Positions 8,174 through 17,083 of a stretch of 39,643 nucleotides of DNA are shown here, in pieces. Under the pieces are notes generated by a model. It did no database searches. It was not told where the DNA came from and saw only the letters and a list, made by a program, of their open reading frames with translations. The stretch is from the NCBI GenBank assembly GCA_002433595.1, contig DJIL01000001.1, positions 1 to 39,643 of the forward strand. Reading direction: 5' to 3'. Each line of letters begins with the position of its first letter. Positions within the stretch are counted from its first letter, which is position 1. This stretch comes from a bacterium UBP8_UBA6595 (GTDB taxonomy: Bacteria; Margulisbacteria; Marinamargulisbacteria; UBA6595). The position numbers were made by a program, and so were the translations under genes.

Positions 8174-8932
8174 GTGTTAGCCAAGCGAATAATCGCGTGT
8201 TTAGATATTGATAATGGCCGCGTGGTTAAAGGTGTCAATTTTGTGGGTATTCGCGATGCCGGAGACCCTGTTGCGCTTGCCAAACGCTATGATGCACAAG
8301 GTGTGGACGAGTTGGTTTTTTTAGACATTACAGCCAGTTCGGATGATCGCGATCTGTTAATTGACTGTGTTTCACAGGTGGCGGATTGTGTATTTATTCC
8401 GCTAACGGTTGGGGGCGGCATCCGTACCGTGGCCGATATGCGTGCGGTTTTATGCGCGGGTGCTGATAAAGTAGCCATGAATTCAGCTGCTATTCGCAAT
8501 CCAAATTTAATTACCAAAGGGGCTGCTCAATTTGGATCTCAGTGCATGGTTGTAGCGATTGACGTCAAGCAGCAGGCATCGGGGGAGTGGATAGTCTATA
8601 CCCATGGGGGGCGCCGAGCCACAGCGTTAACGGCCCTGGACTGGGCCGTGGAAGCGGTTGCGCGCGGCGCGGGTGAATTGTTGATTACATCGATGGATCA
8701 TGACGGCACAAAATCTGGCTATGCTCAAGACTTAATGGCTCAGATTCGTGCCCGAGTGCGCGTGCCCATTATTGCCTCAGGTGGAGCAGGAACTGCCCAG
8801 CATGTGGCGGATGTGTTGCCGCATTGTGATGCCGCGCTATTGGCATCGCTACTGCACGATCAAATTTTAACGGTTCAAGATATTAAACAGACGGTGGACG
8901 CCGCCGGACTACCGGTTCGGCACGTGGCTTGA
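8174..8932 (+). CDS. hisF: Imidazole glycerol phosphate synthase subunit HisF
   Basis: 252 residues from a GTG start 2 nt after the fmt stop. HisF is the TIM-barrel cyclase that uses ammonia from HisH to make IGP and AICAR in histidine synthesis. LAKRIIACLDIDNGRVVKGVNF holds the first catalytic Asp, VVAIDVK the second. VGGGIRT, THGGRR and IIASGGAGT are the phosphate-binding loops. No HisH or other his gene is adjacent, so the histidine pathway is dispersed in this genome. It is probably co-transcribed with fmt. Confidence 0.96.
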   Translation: MLAKRIIACLDIDNGRVVKGVNFVGIRDAGDPVALAKRYDAQGVDELVFLDITASSDDRDLLIDCVSQVADCVFIPLTVGGGIRTVADMRAVLCAGADKVAMNSAAIRNPNLITKGAAQFGSQCMVVAIDVKQQASGEWIVYTHGGRRATALTALDWAVEAVARGAGELLITSMDHDGTKSGYAQDLMAQIRARVRVPIIASGGAGTAQHVADVLPHCDAALLASLLHDQILTVQDIKQTVDAAGLPVRHVA

Positions 8933-9130
8933 TTGATAGTTTAAACAGGAAAAAAAATGCAACAATGGACCAGACCACAGGCGCTGGTATCCCGCATAAT
9001 TAATGTCGCATAATATATATTATGTAACAAATACAAGAATTCACAGGGGTGAACCCAATATCGTGAGTAGTCCAATGTAGGGTGTTTGGTTTATAATAGT
9101 ATGTATTGTGATACAGGTTTGGTTTTGGCA
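8933..9130 (+). promoter_or_regulatory. Intergenic leader/promoter region of pheT
   Basis: A 198-bp gap in an otherwise packed plus-strand run. It holds a perfect 16-bp AT palindrome (9009-9024) and a consensus TATAAT at 9092-9097, 33 nt before the pheT ATG, without a convincing -35. An 18-codon ORF (8957-9013) follows an AGGA stretch but has no Phe codons, so it does not look like a pheM-type attenuator peptide. No T-box consensus was seen. Confidence 0.4.
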
Positions 9131-11428
9131 ATGAAATACTCCATCGCTTGGTTGTCTGAGTATGTCAGCATTCACGTACCGCCCGAAGCGTTAGCGGATC
9201 GCTTATGTATGGCTGGGTTTGAAGTAGAAAGCCTTGTGAGTATTGGAGAATCCTTGCGCGGTATTACTACCGGGAAAATAATAGATATTCAACCACATCC
9301 GCAAGCAGATCGATTGGTTATTACTCAAATCTCAACCGGTGATGCCACCCATCAAATTGTAACGGGCGCGACTAATATTGCTGTTGATAATATTGTTCCG
9401 GTAAGTTTGCCCGGTGCTGTTTTAGCCAATGGTACCTGCATTCAAGCACAGCCGTTGCGCGGTATTGATTCGTATGGTATGTTGTGTTCAGAAGTTGAAT
9501 TGGGGGTAAGTGATTCGGCATCAGGTATTTGGATTTTACCAGAAGACACCCCAATAGGTATTGATTTTATTGCATATGCCAGCCTAACCGATACGCTATT
9601 AGATATTAGTATTTTGCCCAATCGTGGCGATGCGTTATCCATTATTGGCTTGGCACGTGAAATTGCAACAATAACCCAAGAAACAGTGCACTACCCTATT
9701 GTGGAGCAACCAGTGGGATCGGGTACAGATGTATCGCTTTTAGTTGACATCAAATCGAACCATTGCACGGCTTATCAAGCAAGCAGTTTGTCAGTATGGG
9801 TTGGTCCATCGCCAATTTGGATGCAACGAAGATTAACACTGTGTGATATTAAACCGATTAACAACGTTGTAGATATTACCAATTACGTTTTATTAGAAAT
9901 GGGTCAGCCAATGCATGCATTTGATGCTCAACAGCTAAAGTCTAAAGAAATAGAAGTTCGGCAAGCCAATCATCACGAATCCATAACGTTGCTCGACGGA
10001 CAATCTATTCAGTTAACACAGGATGATATGGTTATTTCGACCGATCAGTCACCCATTGCTTTGGCGGGTGTTATGGGCGGTGTAACAAGCAGCATTCAGC
10101 CAACTACAACGCAAATAGTCTTGGAGTCAGCCCAATTTCAACCCACCCCGATTCGCCGAACAGCCAAGCGGTATAATTGCCGAACGGATAGTGCGATTCG
10201 ATTTGAAAAATCCATTGATCCATGTGCGTATACCCGCGCAACAGACCGTGCCATTGGCTTGTTAATCGCGCATGCGTCTGCTTTATACAAATCAACAGTG
10301 ACTCAGGCTACTTCTACATATATGCCGCGAATAATAGCGTGGTCAAGTGCCGATATTAATGCCATATTGGGTACTGAGTTGCCACAAGTGCTTATGATAC
10401 AGTATTTGGAATCCTTAGGGTTTTCTGTCACTGAAAGCACCGCTAGTGTACCCAGTTGGCGCCATGCCGATGTTACTGGATTGCCTGATTTAGCCGAAGA
10501 AATTGTTCGATGCTATGGAATTGATCAAATTGAAAATACGCCATTGCGAATTGTTGGTCCAATGGGTGAAAACCCAAACCATGCCGTGGATACATTAAAA
10601 AATCAATGGGCTAATCTGGGGTTTAGCGAAGCTGTTTGCATGCCAATGATTGCGCAGTCTGATTGTGATCACGTGGGGATTGATCCAGAATTTCGGGTGT
10701 GTGTTCAAAACCCAATTTCTAGTGAGGAGTCGGTGATGCAACCGCATGGTTTGCCCGCGTTGTTGCGTGTTGCCGCCCATAATTGGCACCATCAGCAACA
10801 GCATATTCGACTGTTTGAGTGCACAACAGTATTTAAACGTACAGCGTCTGGATACCATGAAGCCTCAATCTGTCATGGAATCATGCTTGGAAGTGTTGAT
10901 TTTTTTGAGCTCAAGCGCATGTTAACTTCGGTATGCCCAGCATTGAATTATCAAGTATTTGCAGAGCCGCCTACGTATTTTCACCCTGGCCAATCGGCAT
11001 GTTTAACTGGGCCCACAACAGGTGAATGTGGCATTGTCCATCCGCGTGTGGCTCATGCGTATGATTTGCCGGTTGTAGCGTACTGGTCGTTTGCATTGCC
11101 AATTCAAACTACGCCACCCGTTTATCAGCCATTTTCACGCTATCCCAGTAGTACGCGTGATATTGCACTGGTCATACCTAAAACAACGCAGTATGCCGAT
11201 TTGGTTACGAGTATTCAGTCGCTAGGTATATCAGATTTAGCAAGCGTATCGTTATTTGATTATTTTGAATCAACTGAAAAACTGGGGCATTCTGTTAAAA
11301 GTTTGGGGTTGTCATTAACCTATCAATCGCATAAAAAAACATTAGAAGATGGGCGTATTAATCGTATGCATGACCGTATTATTCAGCACTTATTAGATCA
11401 ATTTCCAAAGGCTTGCATTCGAGAATGA
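9131..11428 (+). CDS. pheT: Phenylalanyl-tRNA synthetase beta subunit
   Basis: 765 residues from the ATG at 9131, where the family's usual MKYSIAWLSEYV begins; an upstream TTG at 9086 adds a non-conserved stretch overlapping the -10 box. Domains in order: N-terminal and EMAP-like tRNA-binding domain (GKIIDIQPHPQADRLVIT), B3/B4 editing region (NRGDALSIIGLAREI), B5 domain, catalytic-like domain, and the C-terminal anticodon-binding fold (FSRYPSSTRDIALVI). It functions with PheS as an alpha2beta2 enzyme. The pheS gene, which often precedes pheT, is absent here. The stop overlaps the mutS ATG (ATGA). Confidence 0.97.
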   Translation: MKYSIAWLSEYVSIHVPPEALADRLCMAGFEVESLVSIGESLRGITTGKIIDIQPHPQADRLVITQISTGDATHQIVTGATNIAVDNIVPVSLPGAVLANGTCIQAQPLRGIDSYGMLCSEVELGVSDSASGIWILPEDTPIGIDFIAYASLTDTLLDISILPNRGDALSIIGLAREIATITQETVHYPIVEQPVGSGTDVSLLVDIKSNHCTAYQASSLSVWVGPSPIWMQRRLTLCDIKPINNVVDITNYVLLEMGQPMHAFDAQQLKSKEIEVRQANHHESITLLDGQSIQLTQDDMVISTDQSPIALAGVMGGVTSSIQPTTTQIVLESAQFQPTPIRRTAKRYNCRTDSAIRFEKSIDPCAYTRATDRAIGLLIAHASALYKSTVTQATSTYMPRIIAWSSADINAILGTELPQVLMIQYLESLGFSVTESTASVPSWRHADVTGLPDLAEEIVRCYGIDQIENTPLRIVGPMGENPNHAVDTLKNQWANLGFSEAVCMPMIAQSDCDHVGIDPEFRVCVQNPISSEESVMQPHGLPALLRVAAHNWHHQQQHIRLFECTTVFKRTASGYHEASICHGIMLGSVDFFELKRMLTSVCPALNYQVFAEPPTYFHPGQSACLTGPTTGECGIVHPRVAHAYDLPVVAYWSFALPIQTTPPVYQPFSRYPSSTRDIALVIPKTTQYADLVTSIQSLGISDLASVSLFDYFESTEKLGHSVKSLGLSLTYQSHKKTLEDGRINRMHDRIIQHLLDQFPKACIRE

Positions 11429-13797
11429 CTGTTTTTAACACACCGATGCTTCGTCAATATAAGCGCATTAAGGACCAGCATCCAGATACAGTGTTATTGT
11501 TTCGATTGGGTGACTTTTATGAGTTGTTTGATGCCGATGCGAGAACAGTTTCAGCGTTGCTATCCTTAACATTAACGGGTCGTGGCAAAGCAGAAAACCG
11601 TATTGATATGTGTGGTATGCCCTACCATGCGGCTGATAAGTACATTAAGCAGCTAGTCGATCATGGATATAAAGTTGCTATATGTGAGCAAACAGAAGCT
11701 TCGGATGAAACACCGGGCTTAACCGAGCGCGGGGTTGTTCAAGTCATTACACCCGGTACCGCTTTTGAGGAATCCAAAAATCAGCACAATTTTTTAATTA
11801 GCCTGTGTCAAGTCAACAAGAAAATAAGCTATAGTTTAGCCGACGTTGGAACTGGGGGCAGCTGTTATTGTGGTACTTTAGATACTGCATCAGAGATCCC
11901 CAATTTAGTGGCTCGATACCAAGCAAAAGAAATTGTAGTGGATGATACAGTACACATTGATACACCCTTGCCTCACTGTATTATTACCCAGCGTACTAGC
12001 GTATCAGAGACACAAATTAATTCCGTTATTTCTCGGGTTTTTGGGAATAATTATTGCGAACGGTTTGGGCTAGAATCGGATCAATTAGCGAGTATCGCGC
12101 TGCTAATGCGTTACATTTACGATACTCAATATGCTGACGCAGCGCATATTACACGCATTCAACGTCAATATCCCGAAGATACATTAATTATGGATTATGC
12201 AACTCTAAATACGTTGGGGCTGGTTGATCATCAGCAGCCCGACAGCTTGTTTAAGCATATGAATCGAACAAAAACACGAATGGGTGCTCGGTATTTGCAG
12301 CAACGCATGATGATGCCGTACCGGTCACCCCAGGCAATGAATACCCAATGGAATAGTAGTCAAGCGCTAATAAGCGCCCCGAAAGACTTGCAAACATTGC
12401 GTAAATCTTTACAGAGCGTGGGTGATTTAAATCGGTTGGCTACAAAGATCATCCAACGCACACAAAATCCGCGCGATTGTATTGCGTTAGCTGAAACGTT
12501 AACCGCTATTTCTAATATAGCAACGGTGATGGATAGTAATGATACTCAGTTAGAAAATGCAAAACAGGCTATTCAACAAGCCCAGACAACGTGGCTAGCA
12601 TCGGTGGTTCAGAGTATTCAAACAACACTGGCCAGTGAACCTCCGGTTCACATCAAACAAGGCAATAGCATTGCTACGGGTTGTGATGCAGACTTAGATA
12701 CACTAATGAATTCCTTTGAATCCATTCGGATATGGATCAATAATTTGGAAGCTGTTGAACGAAAAGCCACCGGGATTCAAACATTGAAAGTTGGCTATAA
12801 CAAAGTATTTGGGTACTATATTGAATGCTCAAAGCGTGCAACAATACCCGATCATTATATTCGGAAACAAACATTAACAAATGCTGAGCGATATATCACA
12901 GCTGAGTTAAAAGAAAATGAGACAGTTTTACTAACGGGTCAAGAGCAGCAAATTGAACGCGAACGATTTGTTTATAACCAATTACTGGATGCACTGGTCC
13001 CACATAGTGCCAGCATGCAGGCCCTTGCTCAAGTCATTGCTCAGGTGGATGTTATTCAAAGTTTGGCAACGTTAGCCTATGAATATGGGTATGTTCGCCC
13101 GCAAGTATTGGCGGAGCCGGTTATTCATTTAAGTGATAGTTACCACCCTATTTTAGCGCGTCAATCGGATATGACGTTTATTTCCAATAGCCTAACCTTA
13201 TCAAAAGATTCGGGAGATTTAGGTTTGATTACGGGTCCTAACATGGCCGGGAAATCAACGATTATGCGTCAAGTCGCGCTTTGTGTCGTAATGGCTCAAA
13301 TGGGTGGCTTTGTTCCAGCATCTGGCTTTCAGTTTGGGCCGATAGATCATTTATTTACGCGTATTGGAGCCATGGATAATTTATATGCAGGACACAGTAC
13401 ATTTATGGTTGAAATGCTTGAAAGCGCCGCTATTCTAAATCAAGCCACTGAGCATAGTTTGATTTTGTTAGATGAAATTGGCCGCGGAACAGCAACGTAT
13501 GATGGCTTAAGTTTAGCGGCATCAATGACCCACTATATTCACAATACAATTGGCGCTCGGACACTATTTGCGACACACTATCATGAATTAGTAGAATTAA
13601 CCCAAGAATTGCATCGAGTATGCTGCTATAAAATGGGCATCGTTGAATCCGATGCATCCATTACGTTTACGTATCAGTTGACGCAGGGGTATGCTAATCG
13701 GAGTTATGGCATTCATGTGGCCAAAATGGCTGGGGTTCCGAACGCTGTTATTCATCACGCACAGGAAATTATGGCGTCGTTAACCCAGAAAGACTGA
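11425..13797 (+). CDS. mutS: DNA mismatch repair protein MutS
   Basis: 790 residues from the ATG at 11425, chosen because it makes an ATGA overlap with the pheT stop and begins with MTVFNTPMLRQYKRIK. The mismatch-binding Phe-x-Glu is in GDFYELF; the clamp and lever regions follow. The ATPase has Walker A GPNMAGKST, Walker B LILLDEIGRGTATYDG and the FATHYHEL motif. It is slightly shorter than Escherichia coli MutS. It recognises mismatches and recruits MutL, which is not in the window. The stop TGA overlaps the next start by one base. Confidence 0.97.
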   Translation: MTVFNTPMLRQYKRIKDQHPDTVLLFRLGDFYELFDADARTVSALLSLTLTGRGKAENRIDMCGMPYHAADKYIKQLVDHGYKVAICEQTEASDETPGLTERGVVQVITPGTAFEESKNQHNFLISLCQVNKKISYSLADVGTGGSCYCGTLDTASEIPNLVARYQAKEIVVDDTVHIDTPLPHCIITQRTSVSETQINSVISRVFGNNYCERFGLESDQLASIALLMRYIYDTQYADAAHITRIQRQYPEDTLIMDYATLNTLGLVDHQQPDSLFKHMNRTKTRMGARYLQQRMMMPYRSPQAMNTQWNSSQALISAPKDLQTLRKSLQSVGDLNRLATKIIQRTQNPRDCIALAETLTAISNIATVMDSNDTQLENAKQAIQQAQTTWLASVVQSIQTTLASEPPVHIKQGNSIATGCDADLDTLMNSFESIRIWINNLEAVERKATGIQTLKVGYNKVFGYYIECSKRATIPDHYIRKQTLTNAERYITAELKENETVLLTGQEQQIERERFVYNQLLDALVPHSASMQALAQVIAQVDVIQSLATLAYEYGYVRPQVLAEPVIHLSDSYHPILARQSDMTFISNSLTLSKDSGDLGLITGPNMAGKSTIMRQVALCVVMAQMGGFVPASGFQFGPIDHLFTRIGAMDNLYAGHSTFMVEMLESAAILNQATEHSLILLDEIGRGTATYDGLSLAASMTHYIHNTIGARTLFATHYHELVELTQELHRVCCYKMGIVESDASITFTYQLTQGYANRSYGIHVAKMAGVPNAVIHHAQEIMASLTQKD

Positions 13798-14330
13798 TGA
13801 AAGTTGTGACTATGAATATTTGTGATATTAAATTAATTCAACCCAGTATTATCAAGGACCCTCGGGGCTTCTTTTATGAGAACTATCATAAAGAAAAGCT
13901 GGAAAAGCAAGGGCTTCACATTCAAATAAAACAAGAAAACATGTCCCGCTCATCTCAAGGAACATTGCGGGGGTTACATTACCAATTTGCACCGTATGAA
14001 CAGGCTAAGTGGGTACACGTGACGCATGGCCATATTTTTGATGTAGCGGTAGATATTCGGCCGGAATCGAGCACGTACGGGCAATGGGTTGGCGTTCATC
14101 TGTCGGATGAAAACAGACAGGTTCTTGTAATTCCAGAAGGCTTCGCTCATGGATTTTATGTGTTGAGTCCTACCGCAGATGTCGTGTATAAATGCAGCGA
14201 GCTGTATCACCCAGAATCGGAGGGAGCCATTCGATGGAATGATCCCACTTTGAATATTCAGTGGCCATTGCTAGATGGTCCGGTTCAGGTATCGTATAAA
14301 GATAGAGTCGCCGATTTTTTTCACCCATGA
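13797..14330 (+). CDS. rfbC: dTDP-4-dehydrorhamnose 3,5-epimerase family protein
   Basis: 177 residues. A cupin-fold epimerase recognised by DPRGFFYENYHKEKL, QENMSRSSQGTLRGLHYQ (with the catalytic His), KWVHVTHGHIFDVAVDIR, and IPEGFAHGFYVLS. The family epimerises dTDP-4-keto-6-deoxyglucose to dTDP-4-keto-L-rhamnose for surface polysaccharide. RmlA, RmlB and RmlD are not in the window, so action on a different dTDP- or CDP-sugar cannot be excluded. It is followed with an ATGA overlap by a GT2 glycosyltransferase, which supports a role in glycan synthesis. An in-frame ATG at 13812 is an alternative start. Confidence 0.9.
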   Translation: MKVVTMNICDIKLIQPSIIKDPRGFFYENYHKEKLEKQGLHIQIKQENMSRSSQGTLRGLHYQFAPYEQAKWVHVTHGHIFDVAVDIRPESSTYGQWVGVHLSDENRQVLVIPEGFAHGFYVLSPTADVVYKCSELYHPESEGAIRWNDPTLNIQWPLLDGPVQVSYKDRVADFFHP

Positions 14331-15229
14331 TTGCTATTTCAGTTATTATTGGCACCTATAATCAGGGGCACTTGCTGCGAAAAGTACTGGGCGGTTATAC
14401 GCAGCAGACACTGCCTAGTGATCAGTTCGAAATTATTGTTGCGGACTCAAGCTCTACCGATGACACCGCCGCTATTGTGGCTGACTTTTCAATGCTGCCA
14501 ATTCAATATCATTGTATTGATAACCAAGGAAAGGCCTATGCGCGCAATTATGCAGTGAAACAAGCCGTGGGTCAGTACTTACTTATTACCGATGCTGATA
14601 TGATTCCCGCGGAACAGTGTATTGAGGCCCATGTGCGCGCGCATGAAGCAACACAAACCCCAACATGCTTTGAAGGTGCCGCTTTTAATTTAAAAACACT
14701 GGATTGGCCATTAAAGTTTTCAGGTATGACCCCCCAAATTGGCAAGGTCTTACGGAAAAAAAAGCCGTTGGGTTGGTATTATTTCTTAACGGGCAACGTA
14801 TCTATTCCGACGCATTTATTTAATCATGTTAATGGGTTTTCCATAGACTTTACAGGCTATGGATGGGAAGATTTAGAATTGGGGTACCGGTTACATCAAT
14901 TAAAAATCCCCTTAATGTATTTACCGGAATCCATCAATTATCATTATCATATTATTCACACGGTATCTGAATTGTCTCGCTATGAGGAAAAAGGCCGGTC
15001 GGCTTGTATTTTTTTATCAAAACACCCCGAATTGAAATGGTTTTTGGGGTTTCATCCGATAACAATGGCAATAGCTAAGCGAATTTCACTAACGAGTTGT
15101 TGGTATCATTGGGCAACACAGTATGCCCATTCGGGGCGGTTTCAGTGGCAAAAGCGACTGGGCAGTTGGTTTTTAACAGAGTATCATTATCGGATTGGGG
15201 CGTTGGGTGATGGCCAAACAGTTTTGTAA
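14327..15229 (+). CDS. Family 2 glycosyltransferase
   Basis: 300 residues. The N-terminal GT-A fold shows ISVIIGTYNQGHLL, IIVADSSSTDDT and the metal-binding TDADM (about residues 87-91). A C-terminal catalytic segment GYGWEDLELGYRLHQL (about 182-197) matches the galactosyl/GalNAc-transferase-like end of this family. No clear transmembrane helix, so it is probably cytosolic or peripheral. Translationally coupled to the epimerase before it (ATGA overlap) and overlapping the TPR gene after it by 20 nt. Donor and acceptor cannot be read. Confidence 0.87.
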   Translation: MIAISVIIGTYNQGHLLRKVLGGYTQQTLPSDQFEIIVADSSSTDDTAAIVADFSMLPIQYHCIDNQGKAYARNYAVKQAVGQYLLITDADMIPAEQCIEAHVRAHEATQTPTCFEGAAFNLKTLDWPLKFSGMTPQIGKVLRKKKPLGWYYFLTGNVSIPTHLFNHVNGFSIDFTGYGWEDLELGYRLHQLKIPLMYLPESINYHYHIIHTVSELSRYEEKGRSACIFLSKHPELKWFLGFHPITMAIAKRISLTSCWYHWATQYAHSGRFQWQKRLGSWFLTEYHYRIGALGDGQTVL

Positions 15230-15842
15230 AAAGTGTAATGCATCAGTAACTGATGCCGATGCACTTGTGAATAACTTAGAATTTAGATGCCCAACATGCA
15301 ACGAACAACTGGTTTATTTTGGTCAAGAAATTGTTAAGTTATCCCCGCAGATGTTTAAAAAAAATGAGAATAGCCACTTTATTCCCACACAAACGCACGG
15401 TAGTATTGAATTATCTGATAAAACAGACTATAAATTGGATTCAATATATTTAAGCATTCAAGTAGCGCTTAAAAATACACCAAATGATATTAAAACGTTG
15501 TTGGATTTGGGTCAATTTTATTCCGCTAAGCAGCACGATGATTTGGCTATTGAAACGTATCAATTAATTATTGAAATTAATCCTAAAACAATAGTGGCAT
15601 ACAAACGATTAGCTACAGTATATGCGGCTAAAAAAGCCTATTTATCCGCATTAAATTGCTTGAAGGAAGTGGCTCAATTGGCCCCTACTGATACGCTAGT
15701 TTTTTATAATTTAGCAATTGCCTTTATGCATTGCCAAGATCTTGAAAATGCAAAGAAATCGTTAGAGCATGCTAGAAAAACATACCCATCGGTAGAAGAA
15801 AAAAAATTATTAGATGACTTATATGCAATAATAAATAATTAA
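15210..15842 (+). CDS. Zinc-ribbon and tetratricopeptide-repeat protein
   Basis: 210 residues from the ATG at 15210, which opens with MAKQFCKKCN. An N-terminal ribbon with C6xxC9 and C27xxC30 likely binds zinc. After a linker (about 31-85) come about three TPR units (NDIKTLLDLGQFYSAKQHDD, the next around TIVAYKRLATVYAAKKAY, the third around TLVFYNLAIAFMHCQDLENA). It is likely a cytosolic scaffold. It overlaps the glycosyltransferase end, so it may assist the same surface-glycan pathway, but nothing in the sequence proves this. Its TAA stop shares bases with the stop of the convergent gene. Confidence 0.75.
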   Translation: MAKQFCKKCNASVTDADALVNNLEFRCPTCNEQLVYFGQEIVKLSPQMFKKNENSHFIPTQTHGSIELSDKTDYKLDSIYLSIQVALKNTPNDIKTLLDLGQFYSAKQHDDLAIETYQLIIEINPKTIVAYKRLATVYAAKKAYLSALNCLKEVAQLAPTDTLVFYNLAIAFMHCQDLENAKKSLEHARKTYPSVEEKKLLDDLYAIINN

Positions 15843-17035
15843 TAAAACCCTGGAAATGGGGTTGGTTTTTTGGATTGTATGCCGGAATTGGATGGTATGC
15901 TGGAAGGATTAGGCGATAATGAGTGCGTTGGTTTAGTATCTGATGCATTCTTTACCAACGCGGCATAGTCGTTTTTGTACGCCGACTTTAGTGTAAGAGA
16001 CCGCGTATAGCGATGCAACGGAATTGAAATTCGGCTACCAATATACCAATCATTTTGATTGCCGGTGGTGTACTGAATCCCAACATCCCAAACACTATTA
16101 TTGCGCAAGCGACGGCCAGTCGAGATTTGCAACTGAGACGCTTGTGTCAGGGTATTTTCAAATTTGGTATAAGCAACAGAATACAATCGTCGATTTTTTT
16201 CTCCATTGACACTGTACGTCCAATAGCTTGCAACAGCATCAAGGCCTGTATGATTAACAATGTTGGTATATTCAAATAAACGAGTTACGGCCATACCATT
16301 AACTACAGAATCGCCGATGATGCCAAAAACATACCCCGTTTCATGATCTGTTTTTGCATGAATAATAGACCGATAGCCGACATAGTAATCAAAGAGATTA
16401 CGATAACGACTCGTCGCTTGCAGGGCATAGGATTCCAATTCTTTTTCGTTTATTGCTGTTTCTGTTTCAGAATGACGATCCACAAGCCAGGAATGCTTTA
16501 ATGGAGACGTATCGGATTTAAACACACTAGCTGTGAGTGACAGGGGTTGCGTGCCGCGGAGCCATCGAGTATTAACATGGCCGCCTACACCTAATTTTTC
16601 AGACAGCTCATACTCTTCAGGTAGGCCTAAATTTCCCCAGAGTCCAGCGGAATGACTAAAAGCTTGGCCAAATTGGGGAGAAAATTTACCGACTAATACC
16701 TTGCGATTATGGGGACCATAATTGACATATAATTCTTTAACATACAAGCCATGATCTTTAAACAATACCGTGTTTGAGTAATTGTCATGATAATAGCGCA
16801 AATTATGTATAGGCTCAAAAGCAAGTTGGGACTGAATAGATAATAAGGGCTCTAATTGTAATTGAATACTAGATTCTAGGAATGCATAGCCAACGAGTGT
16901 CTTTTGGTCTTTAGAAAATGACCCAATATCTTGACGAACTTCTGCTTTTGGGAATGAAACATTTAGCGTAACTGTTTGACTGGAATAGATGCCGCTACTA
17001 AATAAAAAAATAGCGCTTAATAATATATAAATCAT
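15839..17035 (-). CDS. Predicted outer-membrane beta-barrel (porin-like) protein with Pro/Ser-rich tail
   Basis: 398 residues. A signal peptide (about 1-20, IYILLSAIFLFSSGIYS) is followed by a long run of alternating amphipathic strands, for example LEPLLSIQSQLAFEP, ALQATSRYRNLFDYYVGYRS and ASQLQISTGRRLRN, typical of a porin-like barrel. The last about 38 residues are low-complexity Pro/Ser/Asn and end in PFPGFY, an unusual extension after the barrel. The start follows a GGGAGG ribosome site at about 17041-17046. I do not recognise a specific family. It is a single gene; its stop overlaps the TPR gene stop tail to tail. Confidence 0.65.
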   Translation of the reverse strand: MIYILLSAIFLFSSGIYSSQTVTLNVSFPKAEVRQDIGSFSKDQKTLVGYAFLESSIQLQLEPLLSIQSQLAFEPIHNLRYYHDNYSNTVLFKDHGLYVKELYVNYGPHNRKVLVGKFSPQFGQAFSHSAGLWGNLGLPEEYELSEKLGVGGHVNTRWLRGTQPLSLTASVFKSDTSPLKHSWLVDRHSETETAINEKELESYALQATSRYRNLFDYYVGYRSIIHAKTDHETGYVFGIIGDSVVNGMAVTRLFEYTNIVNHTGLDAVASYWTYSVNGEKNRRLYSVAYTKFENTLTQASQLQISTGRRLRNNSVWDVGIQYTTGNQNDWYIGSRISIPLHRYTRSLTLKSAYKNDYAALVKNASDTKPTHSLSPNPSSIPSNSGIQSKKPTPFPGFY

Positions 17036-17083
17036 AGAACCTCCCGGTTTTAAATTAGCCTAAACTAAGAATACCATACTTTG

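Noticed and set aside
8957..9013. 18-codon ORF as an attenuator leader peptide for pheT
   Set aside because: It contains no Phe codons, and no terminator/antiterminator pair could be drawn after it.
9040..9062. CAGGGGTGAACCC as a T-box element
   Set aside because: It does not match the AGGGTGGNACCGCG consensus beyond GGGTG, and no specifier stem is apparent.
13797..15229. A full dTDP-rhamnose gene cluster
   Set aside because: Only an epimerase-like gene and a GT2 gene are present; rmlA, rmlB and rmlD are absent.
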